Part shown: positions 10,565-23,200 of the stretch, piece by piece | Layout of the letters: the number at the start of each line of letters is the position of its first letter | How positions within the stretch are numbered: position 1 is the stretch's first letter | Assembly: GCA_029582165.1 (NCBI GenBank) | Contig: CM055870.1 | Location: 40,635,013-40,699,012, forward strand | From: Portulaca oleracea | Lineage: Eukaryota; Streptophyta; Magnoliopsida; Caryophyllales; Portulacaceae | Direction: 5' to 3' | Length of the DNA: 64,000 nt | The notes under the pieces: generated by a model | Told to the model about the DNA's origin: nothing | The model's database searches: none | What the model saw: only the letters and a program-made list of their open reading frames with translations | Made by a program: the position numbers and the translations under genes

Positions 10565-11371
10565 ATAGGGTTCAAAATGGATGAATTGGCCCTTCATCTT
10601 CATTACAGGGGTAGATTTGTAAAAGGGGGAAGGATAAGATATGAGGGTGGTCAGTTCCATGGCTTTGAATGCATTTCTTTGGATCAATTATCATACTGGG
10701 AGTTGAACGGATATGGTAATAATGTTGGGTTTGAATCATCTTGCACGTTTATGCATGGTACTCTTGGGTTCAGTGTGGATGGTGGACTATGTAGAGTTAT
10801 GAATGATGATGAGAGATATGATTAAAAAAATGGTGGTTGGTCACAAAGAGGCCCATGTATATATGTTGGAAGGAAGTATTGATGACAAGAGCCCAACCCA
10901 ATAGACAAACCAAAAACTGTCACAAGGCCAACCCATTGGAAGCAACTCAACCCCAAAACCTAGCAATGGCACTGGTAGAAGCCCAAACACAAAAAGTCCA
11001 CTGATTTCAAAGACCAAAAAAAAAAAGCTTTAATGCCCACTGTTACTAGCCCTATAATTAGCAACAACCCAGACATAGAATCACAGAGTAGAAACCAACA
11101 TTCCATTATCCAAAGTCCTTTGTATATCATCCAACCTTCACCTATGATTACCCAAACTTCACTACCCACAACCCAACATTCAACTATTGAGTATGATTGG
11201 GAAGATCCAAGACCTGATTCCCCTATACTATGGCATGTACTAGTCAGAGATAAGCTATTAAGTGGCAGCTCTTCTGATGAAAACTATGAACCTGCTGAGG
11301 ATGAGTTTGACCAAAATCAAATAGGGGAAGAATCTATTTGCAAAAGGAAAGATAATACCTTAACTTTCTAG
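10565..11371 (+). pseudogene. MULE transposase remnant, PB1-like N-terminus
   Basis: The frame from the ATG at 10577 (MDELALHLHYRGRFVKGG...YEGGQ) resembles the PB1-like domain that opens many plant MuDR-type transposases. It runs to a TAA at 10823 in an A-run, after which a shifted frame continues (VVGHKEAHVYM...). From 11033 to 11368 a frame in the original phase gives a low-complexity linker and then YDWEDPRPDSPI, a motif I associate with the middle of such MULE proteins. The catalytic DDE domain is not visible. It is a dead fragment and not a host gene. Assignment is by pattern memory. Confidence 0.55.
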
Positions 11372-13260
11372 ACTTTACTTTTTGGACAACGATACATATT
11401 TTTTGTGGTTGTGAATTAATATTGAATATTTGATACAACATGACAATAATTACATTTTATTTGTTTCCCATGAAGGTAAAATAAAGGTCATAGTTCTTGT
11501 CGAGGAAAATGTTGGCAAATATGAACATGAGATCAATTGGGGCCTTACATGATGTATGTATAATGTATAGCTCAATCAAATCAGAGTGCACGAGCTAGAC
11601 ACACACCAAGAGACTTCCACGGGCTGATTTGGTTATAAGAACATTGATTTTATGATTAAAATAAACATTAAAGAAAGAAAAACAAGGAAGAAAAGATAAA
11701 AGCTTATATATTCTAGCTAATATAGAAACACTACAGCAAGAACACACAAGGGCTAGACTTAATTCACTCATATAGATACAGAAACACCACTAAAAGAATG
11801 AAATCAAGCTCCACTTTCACGACTTGATCTGCCACAATCAAGATACAGGAGTGGAAGATTGAGAGTTATTAGATACTCACAAACAAGAGAAGCAACAAAG
11901 ATCTCGTTTCTCATTCATAAACTCATATAGTGAGCTAAGTGACACAAAGCTTGAATGTATACAACAACTAAGTAGCCACACACCTAGCTAAACTAAGCTA
12001 TTAAAATTTCCTAATGATGAAGAAACCTCTAAGCATGCTTAACTATTCTGAATAACATTAAAATGAGCTGGTTAGGCTATTATTTATACAAAGATATATT
12101 GTTTAGCATAAAAAAGAGCCACATAACATAAACTTGTTGGCTGGATACTTTTCATTGGTCCAACACATGTAGTTTAGTGAAGCTTTAGGCATAAACTCCA
12201 CCTCCTTTGAATAATTGCCCTTCCTTTCCTTCCCAAGTCGCATCATCACCTCTAATATCATAATGTTGGGCTGGAAATTTGAAAATGTGGAGAAAAGACC
12301 GATATCCCTTTTTAATTGCAAAATACCAAAGCTGGACAATGTTGAATTTCGCTGACATACCCGGAGTGTTTGTGCTATAGGAAATGTACCTCTAAGACAA
12401 TCTTGTGCACTCTTTGGACAGTCTTGGTGGACTCATTAAGGGCTTCAATGGCTTTTGAATCAACCATTTTGGACACCAAATGAGCATGCACAAAGCAAAA
12501 CAAAATCATCGTGTCAGACTTGATTTTCTGGAATAGTAGGCTGTAATAATGTAGGCTGAATATACATAAAATGACCTTCAAGTTGAGCTTATTGGAAAGT
12601 TATTCAATGCCCTTCAAAATTCCTTTAGGGCTCTTGCTCAAGAGATGCCTCAACTTAGAGATATTGATGCAAACATATGGGATACCGAGTTGGAGATTTG
12701 ATACCCTAACTGTTTGGAATTTGGTTGTGTTCTTGGACAACCATCATTAGGAATGAAAAATGGTGGAGGGTTGGCTAGATCTCCATCCTTACATATAGTG
12801 ATGACACATATAGTGATGACACTGATGTGGATGATATTGAGACAAGTGATGAGGATTGGGGGTTGGCTTACACAAACGTGCAGTACTTAAGGAAAATAGA
12901 AAACAAAGTAGCCGTTAGAAGAGAAGATTATGGGTAGAATGTGATTGTAACACAAGCCATTGGGCTGAATATGCATGCGAAAAGTGCTACTCAGAGAGTC
13001 AGAATGTCAATACAATTAGAAGCTCAACCCTTAGTGGAATGCAGTTGCTTGAAAGTGAGTACGAAGATTCGGATGAAGAGATAGACACACCTGTCTCCCG
13101 TGATGATAAAGACATGACTATGGGGAAGAGGAGAAAAAAACCACCAAAGATTGTGAATCAATCAACAACTTTGAAATGCCTTGTGTTTCAAAATAAGGCC
13201 TATGCTTTCCCTTTTTTAATACAAAAAAAGAAACAAGTATTATTTGATCTATCATAATAG
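11372..13260. other. MULE-derived and LTR-like debris
   Basis: 11580-12100 is A-rich non-coding sequence, and the motif GAGTGCAC.AGCTAGACACACAC (about 11583) recurs at 30536. An acidic frame at 13039-13257 (ESEYEDSDEEIDTPVS) and neighbouring DDVDDIETSDED-like coding near 12800-12860 resemble the acidic linker of MULE transposases. They suggest that the MULE gene was split by an insertion at about 11.4-12.7 kb. Borders are not resolved. Confidence 0.3.
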
Positions 13261-15307
13261 TAGTAGTAATGATCATTTAAAAGAGATATGAATAAGGAAA
13301 GCTTGGTTAAATCTTTATGTGCTAACCATGCAAAGATAATCATAATCAATTATGATTATGATGGCCTTAGTTAAACAGTAGAATTAAATTTGATAACGAT
13401 AATTGTCAATGAAATAAGCTTCACATTGTATTTCTCATATAATTAGATAGTTATTCCAATTACCGTGGACGTCGATTAAGGCTACAATATTCTTTTACAT
13501 TTTTTTTGTTTTTTGTTTTGTTTGAATTGAAGACCACCGTATCTGCCAACATGGTGCAATTTATTACATACTCTTAGAGCATGTGCTCCAAACTTATATG
13601 TTGTTCACTCTCGATAGCATAATTGTTCATTTATACCTACGTGTTATTCACGGTCAACAACATAATTGTTCATCCATATTTACCTGGAACATGTGCTCTG
13701 GTTGCATCTCATATGTATTGGCCAACATGGTGCCTGGAGTTTGTGCTCGAGGTGTACATAGTATGTATTGCAACCCAAGGCCCAAATCCACCGTTGGATC
13801 CAAAAAAACCTAACGATCAAGCGGATGGTGATTAAGATATAGAATAAAATACAGTCAATTTGATTTGATGTTCATAGTATGTAGTGTTCATCTTCGTGCT
13901 AGTGCTTTTTTGATTTGATGTTCTTTTTGCTTGATTTTTGGAGATTCAATTTGAATCGTGAAATTCCAATTATCGTCATTTTTACTTTTAATTATGGTCT
14001 ACAGTTGGAAATTTGTGCTTGTTTACTGCTTGTATTGAATTGATGGATTTGATTGTGCTATGTTTTTTGATGCCTGCTTCATCCAACTAATCCACGTTTA
14101 CTAGTTTAATTTGCAACTCTCTTGATCTAATGTTGTGGCATGCAGACTTTTCATTTTTAAGTTCTCTTTTTTAATGTCTGCATATTATAAAATATGAGCC
14201 AGTAGAAGTGAGATATAATATTTGAATGGTGCTAATTAGAGGTGGTGGTGGTGGGAGTTACGAACGGTTTGTCGATTGCTATTGATACTAGTAACAAATA
14301 ATTAGTGGTGGTTAGAAAATAATTATTGTCATTGAAATTACTTACTTGGAATGGTAGGTGATTGTGGTTCTGTAGTGAAGGATGCCATCACTAGGCTTAT
14401 GATGAGACGATGATATAAGGTGTGCGATCAGCATTGCCGTAAAAGGACAAAAAGTGTGGACTAAAGTTGGTTGAATGACTTGGAAGTTGATCTAATTCTA
14501 ATTCTAATGAAAGGCTTGTTATGCTTATAGTGGTATATTGTTTGATATGATTGGATACAAAAGTGCATGGTTTTTATATAGGAAATTCAGTACATCTTTT
14601 TTGATAGGATAGGAAATTCAGTACATTCTAGATATGTTTCATAATTGTCTTGAAATTTGAGGAATTAGGAGGTATAATAAATTTATAAGGCAAATCAAAA
14701 AAGATTTTGAACTATTAAATCATTAGATGCAATGCATGAGGTGAAAACGGAGAAGTATTTCTAAAATACTGTTTGGTATTTTAAGGTAGATAGCGAGCAA
14801 GGTGGGAAAAATAATTACGAAGTCTACATGAAACAAGGAATGTCCAAAGGATTTTGCTTGGTTGATACATTCTTTCTGCATAAAAGTGAGTCTCTATGAT
14901 TTATCTTAGTCCCAAGGATCATGAGCTAAGCATGCATGGAAACTTGAATCATTCAAAATGGATGCCAAATCAGCTCAAAATCAACAATTAAACACTTAGT
15001 GAATCAAGTGAATGTATCTAACTCAAACTTACCCATCTGATTCAGCATAAAATGAGCAACAAAAATCACCCAAGAACCCAGCAAAAACACACGAACACAA
15101 CCCTTGAACAATAGCTTCAAATTTAGGACAAAACTAAGAACAATAGGAAGGGTTTCAAAATGCACATAATATCATTAATATTCATCATATTCAGCTTAGT
15201 ATTCATTCCCTTTAGCCTTAATATTTATAGGGGAAATAGGCTTGAAGGGGTAGGGTAAAAACCCTGGGAAATCAAGGGCTGAGATAAGCCTATAGCCTAA
15301 TAGTTTC
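13261..15307. other. Intergenic, nothing recognised
   Basis: AT-rich sequence without a supportable gene. Short frames at 13583-13835 overlap in two phases and look like chance. 14930-15260 has the look of an antisense LTR end, but no termini were found. Confidence 0.4.
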
Positions 15308-15315
15308 CTAGCAGT

Positions 15316-16424
15316 TAGAGTTGGGCATTGGGCCGGGGGCCCTATGGGCTCTAAGTGTAGAGACCGGATTTCAAGGGTCGAAGCCCGTTCAGAAACAAAA
15401 GGGGGTCGGGCCTTTCATGGATCTGCAAAATTAGGGCCAATATAGGGTTGCTCGCGGGTCAATTTCGGGCCAGTGCAAATGACCTGAAAGGCTGAAACCC
15501 CGTCGACCCTTGGAACACGTCACCAGTCAACCCTCCCTTCTCAGATTTCATCAGAGTTTTCACCAGGGCCAGAGCAAATCGCCAGCCGCCAGCCGCCGCC
15601 GCACGCCGACTAGTCCACTTGCCGGAGAAACCCTAGACTCACCTCCATCTCCGACGCATATGCTGGGGAATTGTCCTTTGGATCTTCATTCATACACCTC
15701 TCTCTCTCTCGTGTCTATACAAATCGAGAAGATGTTGATTGTCCTCTGAATTAATTAAACACATGTTCTGCACTTGGATTCATTGATCTTTCATCGCCTT
15801 CAAATTCATCAGATCAATTCTTCGTTTCGATTAAGGTCAATCTCTATCATCTTTCTCTGTGTATGTGGGTTTCTGTTCACTACGAAGAGTAAGGAATTTG
15901 TAGGGTTTTAATTAGTGAATTTCAGATGTGTTTCTCGATTGTTATTGTATGAATTGTTGACTTGTTGTGTTTCGATTTGATTTTGTTTGAATAATGTTCG
16001 TCAAATCGTCAATGATTACTTGTTGGTTCATCTGATTGTTCCATGCTTTGACTTCGATCTGAAATGATTTTGATGTTTATTAGGGTTTTTTGGGTATTGA
16101 ATTGAAAGCTATTTGCGCAGATCAAGGCTGAATTTATGTGAAAAGGCGTATCTTTGATCGATCGGGTTCAATTCGCCGTCATCTTAGTTTTGATCTTGTC
16201 CCGAACTTTTCATTGTTTTAGCAGCAACATCAGGAGCATGATTTGCAATTCTGAGATTGTCAGCAACTCAGCATCATGATGATCATGAGCAGCAGCAAAT
16301 GGGCGGGTCAGGGTCAGTTGACCCATGACCCGACCCTATGTGTTAGAGCAGCCAGCTGACCCTGACTCATCATGGCAATGGGTCGGCCCTGACCCGGCCC
16401 AACCCAGCCCATTGCCCAGCTCTA
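15316..16424. mobile_element. Non-autonomous hAT element, 1.1 kb
   Basis: Ends TAGAGTTGGGCATTGGGCC and GGGCTGGG...CCAGCTCTA type inverted repeats (right end read in reverse: TAGAGCTGGGCAATGGGC). Eight-base flanks CTAGCAGT (15308-15315) and CTAGCAGC (16425-16432) differ at one site, fitting a hAT target duplication. Subterminal regions are rich in GGGTC/GACCC. The middle (15500-15860) looks like a promoter-proximal leader: GCCGCC-rich, then CTCTCTCTC, then a GATT-rich intron-like tail. It may be the 5' end of the lost transposase gene or a captured host leader. Confidence 0.8.
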
Positions 16425-16432
16425 CTAGCAGC

Positions 16433-17243
16433 TAAATAAATTTAATACATCCCTAAAATACTTAAGAAATGAGCTACATTTCGCCCGTAAGGCAGCCACC
16501 ATGTTGGATTGTGGGTTAGTACAAAAGGACAACACTAGACAAAGCTGTACTATTTTCAGAAGGCTCTGGTTTGGAAGGTTCATTTGCATTTTGTAATTTT
16601 TTTTTTTTTTTTGGGGGGGGGGGGGGGTGGGGGCGGTTAGGCTTAACGCTGTTACCAAATATGTTTGTCATTTTGTATGTTCATTTGCATTTTCTAATAG
16701 CTGGTTGTGTATATTACTTGTAGGTTTCAATTATATATGGGATTTTGTGTGTGTTTTTCCTTTCCTTTGTTTTTGTGTCTGTGTGTGTTGGGGGGGGGGG
16801 GGGTGGTAAGAGGGGAATGTGAACTTCTTCATAGGCATATGTGCGTAGAGTGGCTTTTAAGATTCCCTTTAGCAATTTTATGTCTTGATTTATGTTTAAA
16901 GCTATCCTTCCCATTAAAGCCATTTTGTTAGAGAGCTTGATCAAATATCTTCTTATTGTATTACATGATTGACTCTTTTGTTACTTTTCTTCCCAGTTTC
17001 ATGCAAATTAAGCAAAATTCATAAATTAAAAGATAGGATGGACTTCAGTTTTAGCTTTCGTGGATGCTTTTTGATCGTCCTTTCTTCTATTCATGAATAC
17101 AACTATATATAGTTTTTTTTTTCTCTTCTTCTCACCCCACAAAGAAAGGTGAACTTCAATTTCAGTTCTCTTGGTTATAGGCCCTCCTGCTTTGGTGGTT
17201 TTCAGGTTTTTAGTGAAAGTGTGAAACAAACACCATTCAAAGG
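16433..17243 (+). promoter_or_regulatory. 5' flank and leader of the OTU gene
   Basis: About 800 bases between the hAT and the start codon. It holds homopolymer runs (T then G at 16593-16627, G at 16789-16803), a pyrimidine-rich stretch near 17105-17130 and an AAACAAACACC before the ATG. The transcription start and any leader intron cannot be set from sequence alone. Confidence 0.4.
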
Positions 17244-20200
17244 ATGACCGCGAATGAACATGATCAAGATGTCATGCAATGGGGTTTACAGGTTCTTGAT
17301 TTTTTCAATTCCCATTATGGACCCTATTGTAGTCAGGAAGATGCAAGCATCTATCGTGGAAATTGCATGACAGACTATAGCTGTAATACAGAGTGTGATT
17401 CTGCGTGCAACTATGCTGAAGATAATGCCATAATTCAGCATAATCTTCAAGAGGAATTTTCACAATTAGAAGTTGATAATGCAGCTGAACCTTCCCAGCC
17501 AGATGCAGAGGAGTTCCATTCATCCATTGTTGCATCTGACTGGCTTGTACCATCTGCAGTGAATTACTTCCCTGGTACCATCTGACTGTTTGATCTAGTA
17601 TATATGTCATTTGCCTGCTTTTTCATGTCTATATTTTTGAACTACAGCTCAAGAGGATGTGCTAGAGGAGGCAAATGATATAGGGTACACAAGTTCATGT
17701 TCTAGCCCTGGAGACAGATCATATGATGGTGAAGATTATTCTTACTCTCTGGAATTGACTGATGACCCTGCACTTGATGGAGAACTGGGTAGGAGATTGA
17801 ACCAAATGGTCCCTGTGCCGGTACGGGAAATCCTTGAATGGTTATTTTATATCTTTTCTTGTACTCTGAATTGCTAAATTTGTTCATTATTTTTTCTTTT
17901 TTCCATGTACTGTCAACTAGTATATTTATTCTTTTGCAAAAAAATATTATTTAACTCAGGTTGGATTCATTAGTATGAGAATTCAGCACTATCATTTTCA
18001 GAAATATCGAGGGTGGCAAGGGAAGCAGACCTCTTGATAGAGAATGGGAAATAAATAAAAGCTAAAGATAAGAATTCAACATCCCCGTGTTGAATTCAAG
18101 AGAAGAGTTCAGCATCCCCGCGTTGGATTCTGGAAAAGATTAGCATCCCCGTGCATAATCAACAAGAATTCATATATTCAATATTCAATATCAATGTAAT
18201 GTCTAGCAAAGCCCTTATTTATAGGTATATAACCTGCCTAATACTAAACCTAACAGAAATAGGAAATTAGAATAATAATCCTAAACAACTTAGGAAACTA
18301 TAATATTCCTTATGAGAATAGGAAACTATATAATAAAACCATAAATCTACTAAATATTATAATTCCTAAATATATTAATATGTATTTCTATCATTCTCCC
18401 CGGCTTGAAAGTAACGTTCCTCCGGAGCGTTTGCATGAAGGTATGCAGCAAGAAAATCAATGCTACAGATTTCCCAGTTGCAAAACACACGGCCTCTGGT
18501 TTTGTAGAAGGGTAGGGAAATAAAAATCCAACCAAGGAACAACATATGCACTTCAACACGCATAAGAAAATAGTGCACGCCTTTGAGCTTCTCCAGAAAA
18601 AGTAGCAATTCGAGGAGGGGATGATGCTTGTTTCTAGTGAAAAATTCATTGTACAAATAAATCCACATAGCTAAATTTCTGTCGTGGCATCTCCACATGT
18701 TTACCCGGATGCTAAAATAGAAAATTTTGAGCAGTCAAGATATTGTAGTCATGTGTAGTGTCTGAGTACTCGTCTTCAAGAACTGCTTCAACATCTTCAG
18801 CATCAACAACAAAGGGCATAATAGGAGGCAAACTAGGTACCATAACCTCTGAAGTTGTAGAACCACCTAGGGCACAAACCGAAAACATAGGAGGCTCAAA
18901 AGTATCTTCAGATAGTGTCAAATCCTCAACATTTGACATAGGATGAATAGATAAATTAGGAGGTAAATCAAGTAAGTCCCCGTTGGAATAGATTTGTTCA
19001 CCCTTAGTGTGAGTTGAAGATTGAACACAACTTATGAGAGATGGAGGACTCACTTCCTTTCCTTCTTCGTTACTAGAACTTTCATGACTCTTGAATTGAC
19101 TCATGATCCCTTGAATCTCTTCCTTAAGTGACTCCTGAAGATCATCTAGCCTAGAGGTAATTATTTCGCCAAGTTCGAAGAAATCTTCCTCAATTTCTTT
19201 CTTCAAAGTTCTCATCTTTTCACCTATTCTTTTATCATAGTCTTCAAGGTTTGCCTCACTTCCCATGGTTTTTTCTAAAGAGTAAAGACAACCATGTTTT
19301 GGGAAACATCATGGTGCCACCAGCACCACAGCCCTAACAGTAGCAGAACACAGCACTGTAACACAACACTGAACAGAAGTAGAACAATGACACAACAACA
19401 TTTGTAGCAGCAAGCGGCTGGGGTTTTCTGGGCAACTTTTTTTTTTTTTTTTCCAAGATTGGATGGCAGTGGGAAAAGGGAAAGAAAAAAAAATTTAGGT
19501 GAAGGCTCAGAATCGAGAACTTGGGTATCTGATAGAGAACGAGCTCTGATACCAATTTGATAGAGAACGAGAGCTCTGATACCAATTTGATAGAGAACGG
19601 GTAATAAATAAAAGCTAAAGATAAGAATTCAACATCCCCGTGATGAATTCAAGAGAAGAATTTAGCATACCCGTGCTGGATTCAGGAAAAGATTAGCATC
19701 CTTGTGCATAATCAGCAATAATTCATATGTTCAATATTCAATATCAATGTAATGTCTCTCATAAAGGCTAGCAAAGCCCTTATTTATAGGTATATAACCT
19801 GCCTAATGCTAAACCCTACGTTACCTGGACTCGGCAATTAGGGCTGCCGTACCACGGTCGACATGACACGACACGGATCCGGACACGGGATCCATGGCGG
19901 ACCCTGGACGGAATGGCTGGACACGGCCAAAGAACGAAACCCTAATCCTGGCAAACCCTAGATCGAACAATTGGACGACCAATTGGTCGGTATTCGGGGT
20001 GGTAGCTGGGGGCTTTTGGTCGACTGGACTGTGCGACCCCACCGGTGGGTTTTCTCCGGTCAGCAGTCGCCGGTATCGGTCACCGGAAGTGCATCTTCTA
20101 TTCTTCTTGGTTTTCCAGACATATTTCTCTCACTGAAGTGAGGAGAGAGAAGGGGGTGGGGGCTGGGGGGAGGGGAGGCGTCAGGCTTGAACATCTTTTG

Positions 20201-23200
20201 ACAGAGGAGAGAGAAGGGAGTTGGGGGAGGGAGGCTTGAAGAGTGACGTTGGACTAGGGTTTGCTTTTGAATTGTTTCCTTTTTTTTCTATTTTGATTAT
20301 TTTAAAATTAAAGTAGTAGTAATTGTTTAGGCTTTTTAAATTATGGGATGAATATATTCTATACATGGGTCAAATCAATTTAAATTAAAGTATCCCTAGA
20401 TTTACAAATTTTAAGAATGTCTCTAAAAAGAATAATATTTCACTTTTAATATAATTAAATATATCATGCTACCTAGGGGTTATGTTTCCTCTGCCGTGAC
20501 GGACCCTTGGATACCGTGTCCCCAAGTCCGTAATTTTTGGAGATGCCATGTCGGACCCTTGGATCTGTGTCCGTGTCGGACACCGGTGTCCCGAGTCCAG
20601 GTAACATAGGCTAAACCTAATAGAAATAGGAAACTAGAATAATAATCCTAAACAACTTAGGAAACTATAATATTCCTAATAAGAATAGGAAACTATATAA
20701 TAAAACCATAAATCTACTAAATATTATAATTCCTAAATATATTAATACGTATTTCTATCATTTTTGATAAAGAACGAGCTCTGATACCAATTTGATAGAG
20801 AATGGGAAATAAATAAAAGCTAAAGATAAGAATTCAACATCCCCGTGTTGAATTCAAGAGAAGAATTGAGCATCCCCGCGCTGGATTCTGGAAAAGATTA
20901 GCATCCCCATGCATAATCAGCAAGAATTCATATATTCAATATTCAATATCAATGTAATGTCTCTCATAAAGGCTGCGAAAGACCTTATTTATAGGTAGAT
21001 AACCTGCCTAATACTAAACCTAATAAAAATAGGAAACTAGAATAATTGTTGAAATTTTTGAGAGGAGCGTAGCAGAAGTGTAGTGGGCCAAATTTGGAAA
21101 TAAAACTTGGCATTTGGATTTGGAAGTGGAGAATTTTACAAGGGGGGGATTGGATACATGGTGGTGGTGGGAGGAACTCATTATTGGAGCTTACTAATTC
21201 CACACCTTGAGAACATGTCCCTAATGCTATTTATATGTGTAGTAAGGAGGTACTAGAATCTTTAACCTCCTTACTAATTTGTCATTATCTATATTCTAGG
21301 TTTTTCTTACATTATCTCTTAATATATCTAGAATATTCCATGATATTTTTTCACATAATATCTTAGATTTTCTTATAGATCTTTCTAGTAATTCTTTTCA
21401 TGATTTTTCTAGATTGATATTTCCAACACTCCCCCTTAATCTAGAAAAATCTTATTCATATCTATTCTAGAATATGATGTCAGCTCCTTGTCATTTTGAT
21501 ATCCTTGATCTCTTGATAATGATGTGCATCATTTTGCTGCTTGCATTTTTCCTCGGAACTCCACTTCTACCTTTTGGTTGTATGTGCTTTAAAATTTGCC
21601 GATTGTATCTCAACGATGTATGGCTTGGCGGCTTATGGCACTAAGCTTCTTGCAATAGTCTTGTTCCAGGTTGCCTCATTGCTTGAAATTTCTTCTTCAT
21701 GATCCTCCTCCATTGCTTCTTGTGTCTAACATCTTGCCTTGAACTCTCCACTGTTTGAATTCATTCACTCTTCCCAAATATTTGACCGTATGCGTCTTGG
21801 ATTTCATTGATTTGTTGTGTTTGGGATACTTTGTCCCAATTGGGGGAACTTGTCCATCTGTTGGCATCCTCCCTATATCATGAATTGGGTTGGCTGTTTT
21901 AATTGGCCACCCATTCATTGTTGATTAGGTTAGACTTTTAGCTAACCTTGCTTGGTTAAGAAAGGTGTTCATGCTTTTCAGCAATGAACAATTTTTTTTG
22001 GTTGGCATCTTAGCCATGTTTGGTAGAATATGTGGGAAGAGTTGTTGATCAATGCACTTGGTTTGGAATGTGGAGAAAGATGTTGAAACAATGAAAAATG
22101 TTTTTGGGAAGCATAGAAAAACTTTTCTTATCACAGTATGAGTAGAGATGGAGGAGAAAGGATTAATCTGAGCTCTGATACCATGTTGAAATTTTTGAGA
22201 GGAGCGTAGCATAAGTGTAGTGGGCCAAATTTGGAAATAAAACTTGGCATTTGGATTTGGAAGTGGAGAATGTTACAAGGGGGAATTGGATACATGGTGG
22301 TGGTGGGAGGAACTCCTTATTGGAGCTTACTAATTCCACACCTTAAGAACATGTCCCTAATGCCTATTTATATGTGTAGTAAGAAGGTGCTAGAATCTTT
22401 AACCTCCTTACTAATTTGTCTTTATCTATATTCTAGGTTTTTCTTACATTATCTCTTAATATATCTAGAACATTCCATGATATTTTTTCGCATAATATCC
22501 TAGATTTTCTTGTAGATCTTTCTAGTAATTCTTTTCATGAATTTTCTAGATTAATATTTCCAACAATAATAATCCGAAACAACTTAGGAAATGAGAATAG
22601 GAAACTATATAATAAAAAACCATAAATCTACTAAATATTATAATTCCTAGATATATTAATCTGTATTCTATCACCTTTGTTCGGCTACAACTCTTTAAGA
22701 CTTTGTTACATGTGATGTTTTCTGTTCCTGTTCCTTTTTGTGTGTCTACTGTCCACTGAAGAATTCTCAACAATCAAGCGGCGGTGCAGCCCTTGGTTGG
22801 ACTAGCTGAGATGCTATTTTGAAAAAAAAAAGTTTCTGTATAGCGTTTAACAGTTATTTGTTGACAAGTGACATTTTAGTTTAGGGTTTAGGGTTTAGGG
22901 CTGAACTCATTGAATTTGTATCTACATTTTCATTTGTAAAGATATCGATGAGTAAATGGAATTTTAGATGTGATTTTGGTCATTGTATACTTCAAGTACA
23001 TAACAATGTCACCGTCACATGCATTTGCTTGCATCATGTTCTATTTAAGATTTTCTATGGAAAGCAGTTATTGAAAATATATCATCTGCCTATCCAGCAT
23101 GTTCCTAAAATTAATGGGGAAATACCTACAACGGATGAAGCAACTACAGATCATCAAAGATTGTTGGATAGGTATTTCCTCTTCTTCTAACAATTTGTTA

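Larger units (their letters stand above)
18035..22673 (-). mobile_element. Three-LTR composite, non-autonomous Ty3/gypsy-like element
   Basis: Read on the minus strand: LTR C (22673-20793), a 32-base piece holding an LTR end and primer site, LTR B (20760-19588), primer site, 1.2-kb internal region with one ORF, polypurine tract (GGGGAGAA, 18394-18404), LTR A (18393-18035). Outer flanks CCTCT (18030-18034) and CCTTT (22674-22678) match at four of five bases, so the whole unit probably arrived or was shaped at one site. Without later insertions the LTRs are about 359, 371 and 357 bp. There is no protease, RT or integrase. The last codons before the tract still read like a gypsy pol end (QAGEND). 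Confidence 0.75.
17821..23097 (+). other. OTU intron 2 (5.3 kb)
   Basis: GT (17821) to AG (23097). Most of it is the composite LTR element at 18035-22673. The rest is unique AT-rich sequence. The exons on both sides join in phase between MVPVP and HVPKI. Confidence 0.85.

Noticed and set aside
15510..15749. A 79-codon frame as a possible upstream OTU exon
   Set aside because: It lies wholly inside the hAT bounded by CTAGCAG duplications, and no splice link to 17244 is evident.
17244..17585. Stand-alone 113-codon gene
   Set aside because: It is the first OTU exon read past its donor at 17575. The splice to 17648 continues the family sequence in phase.
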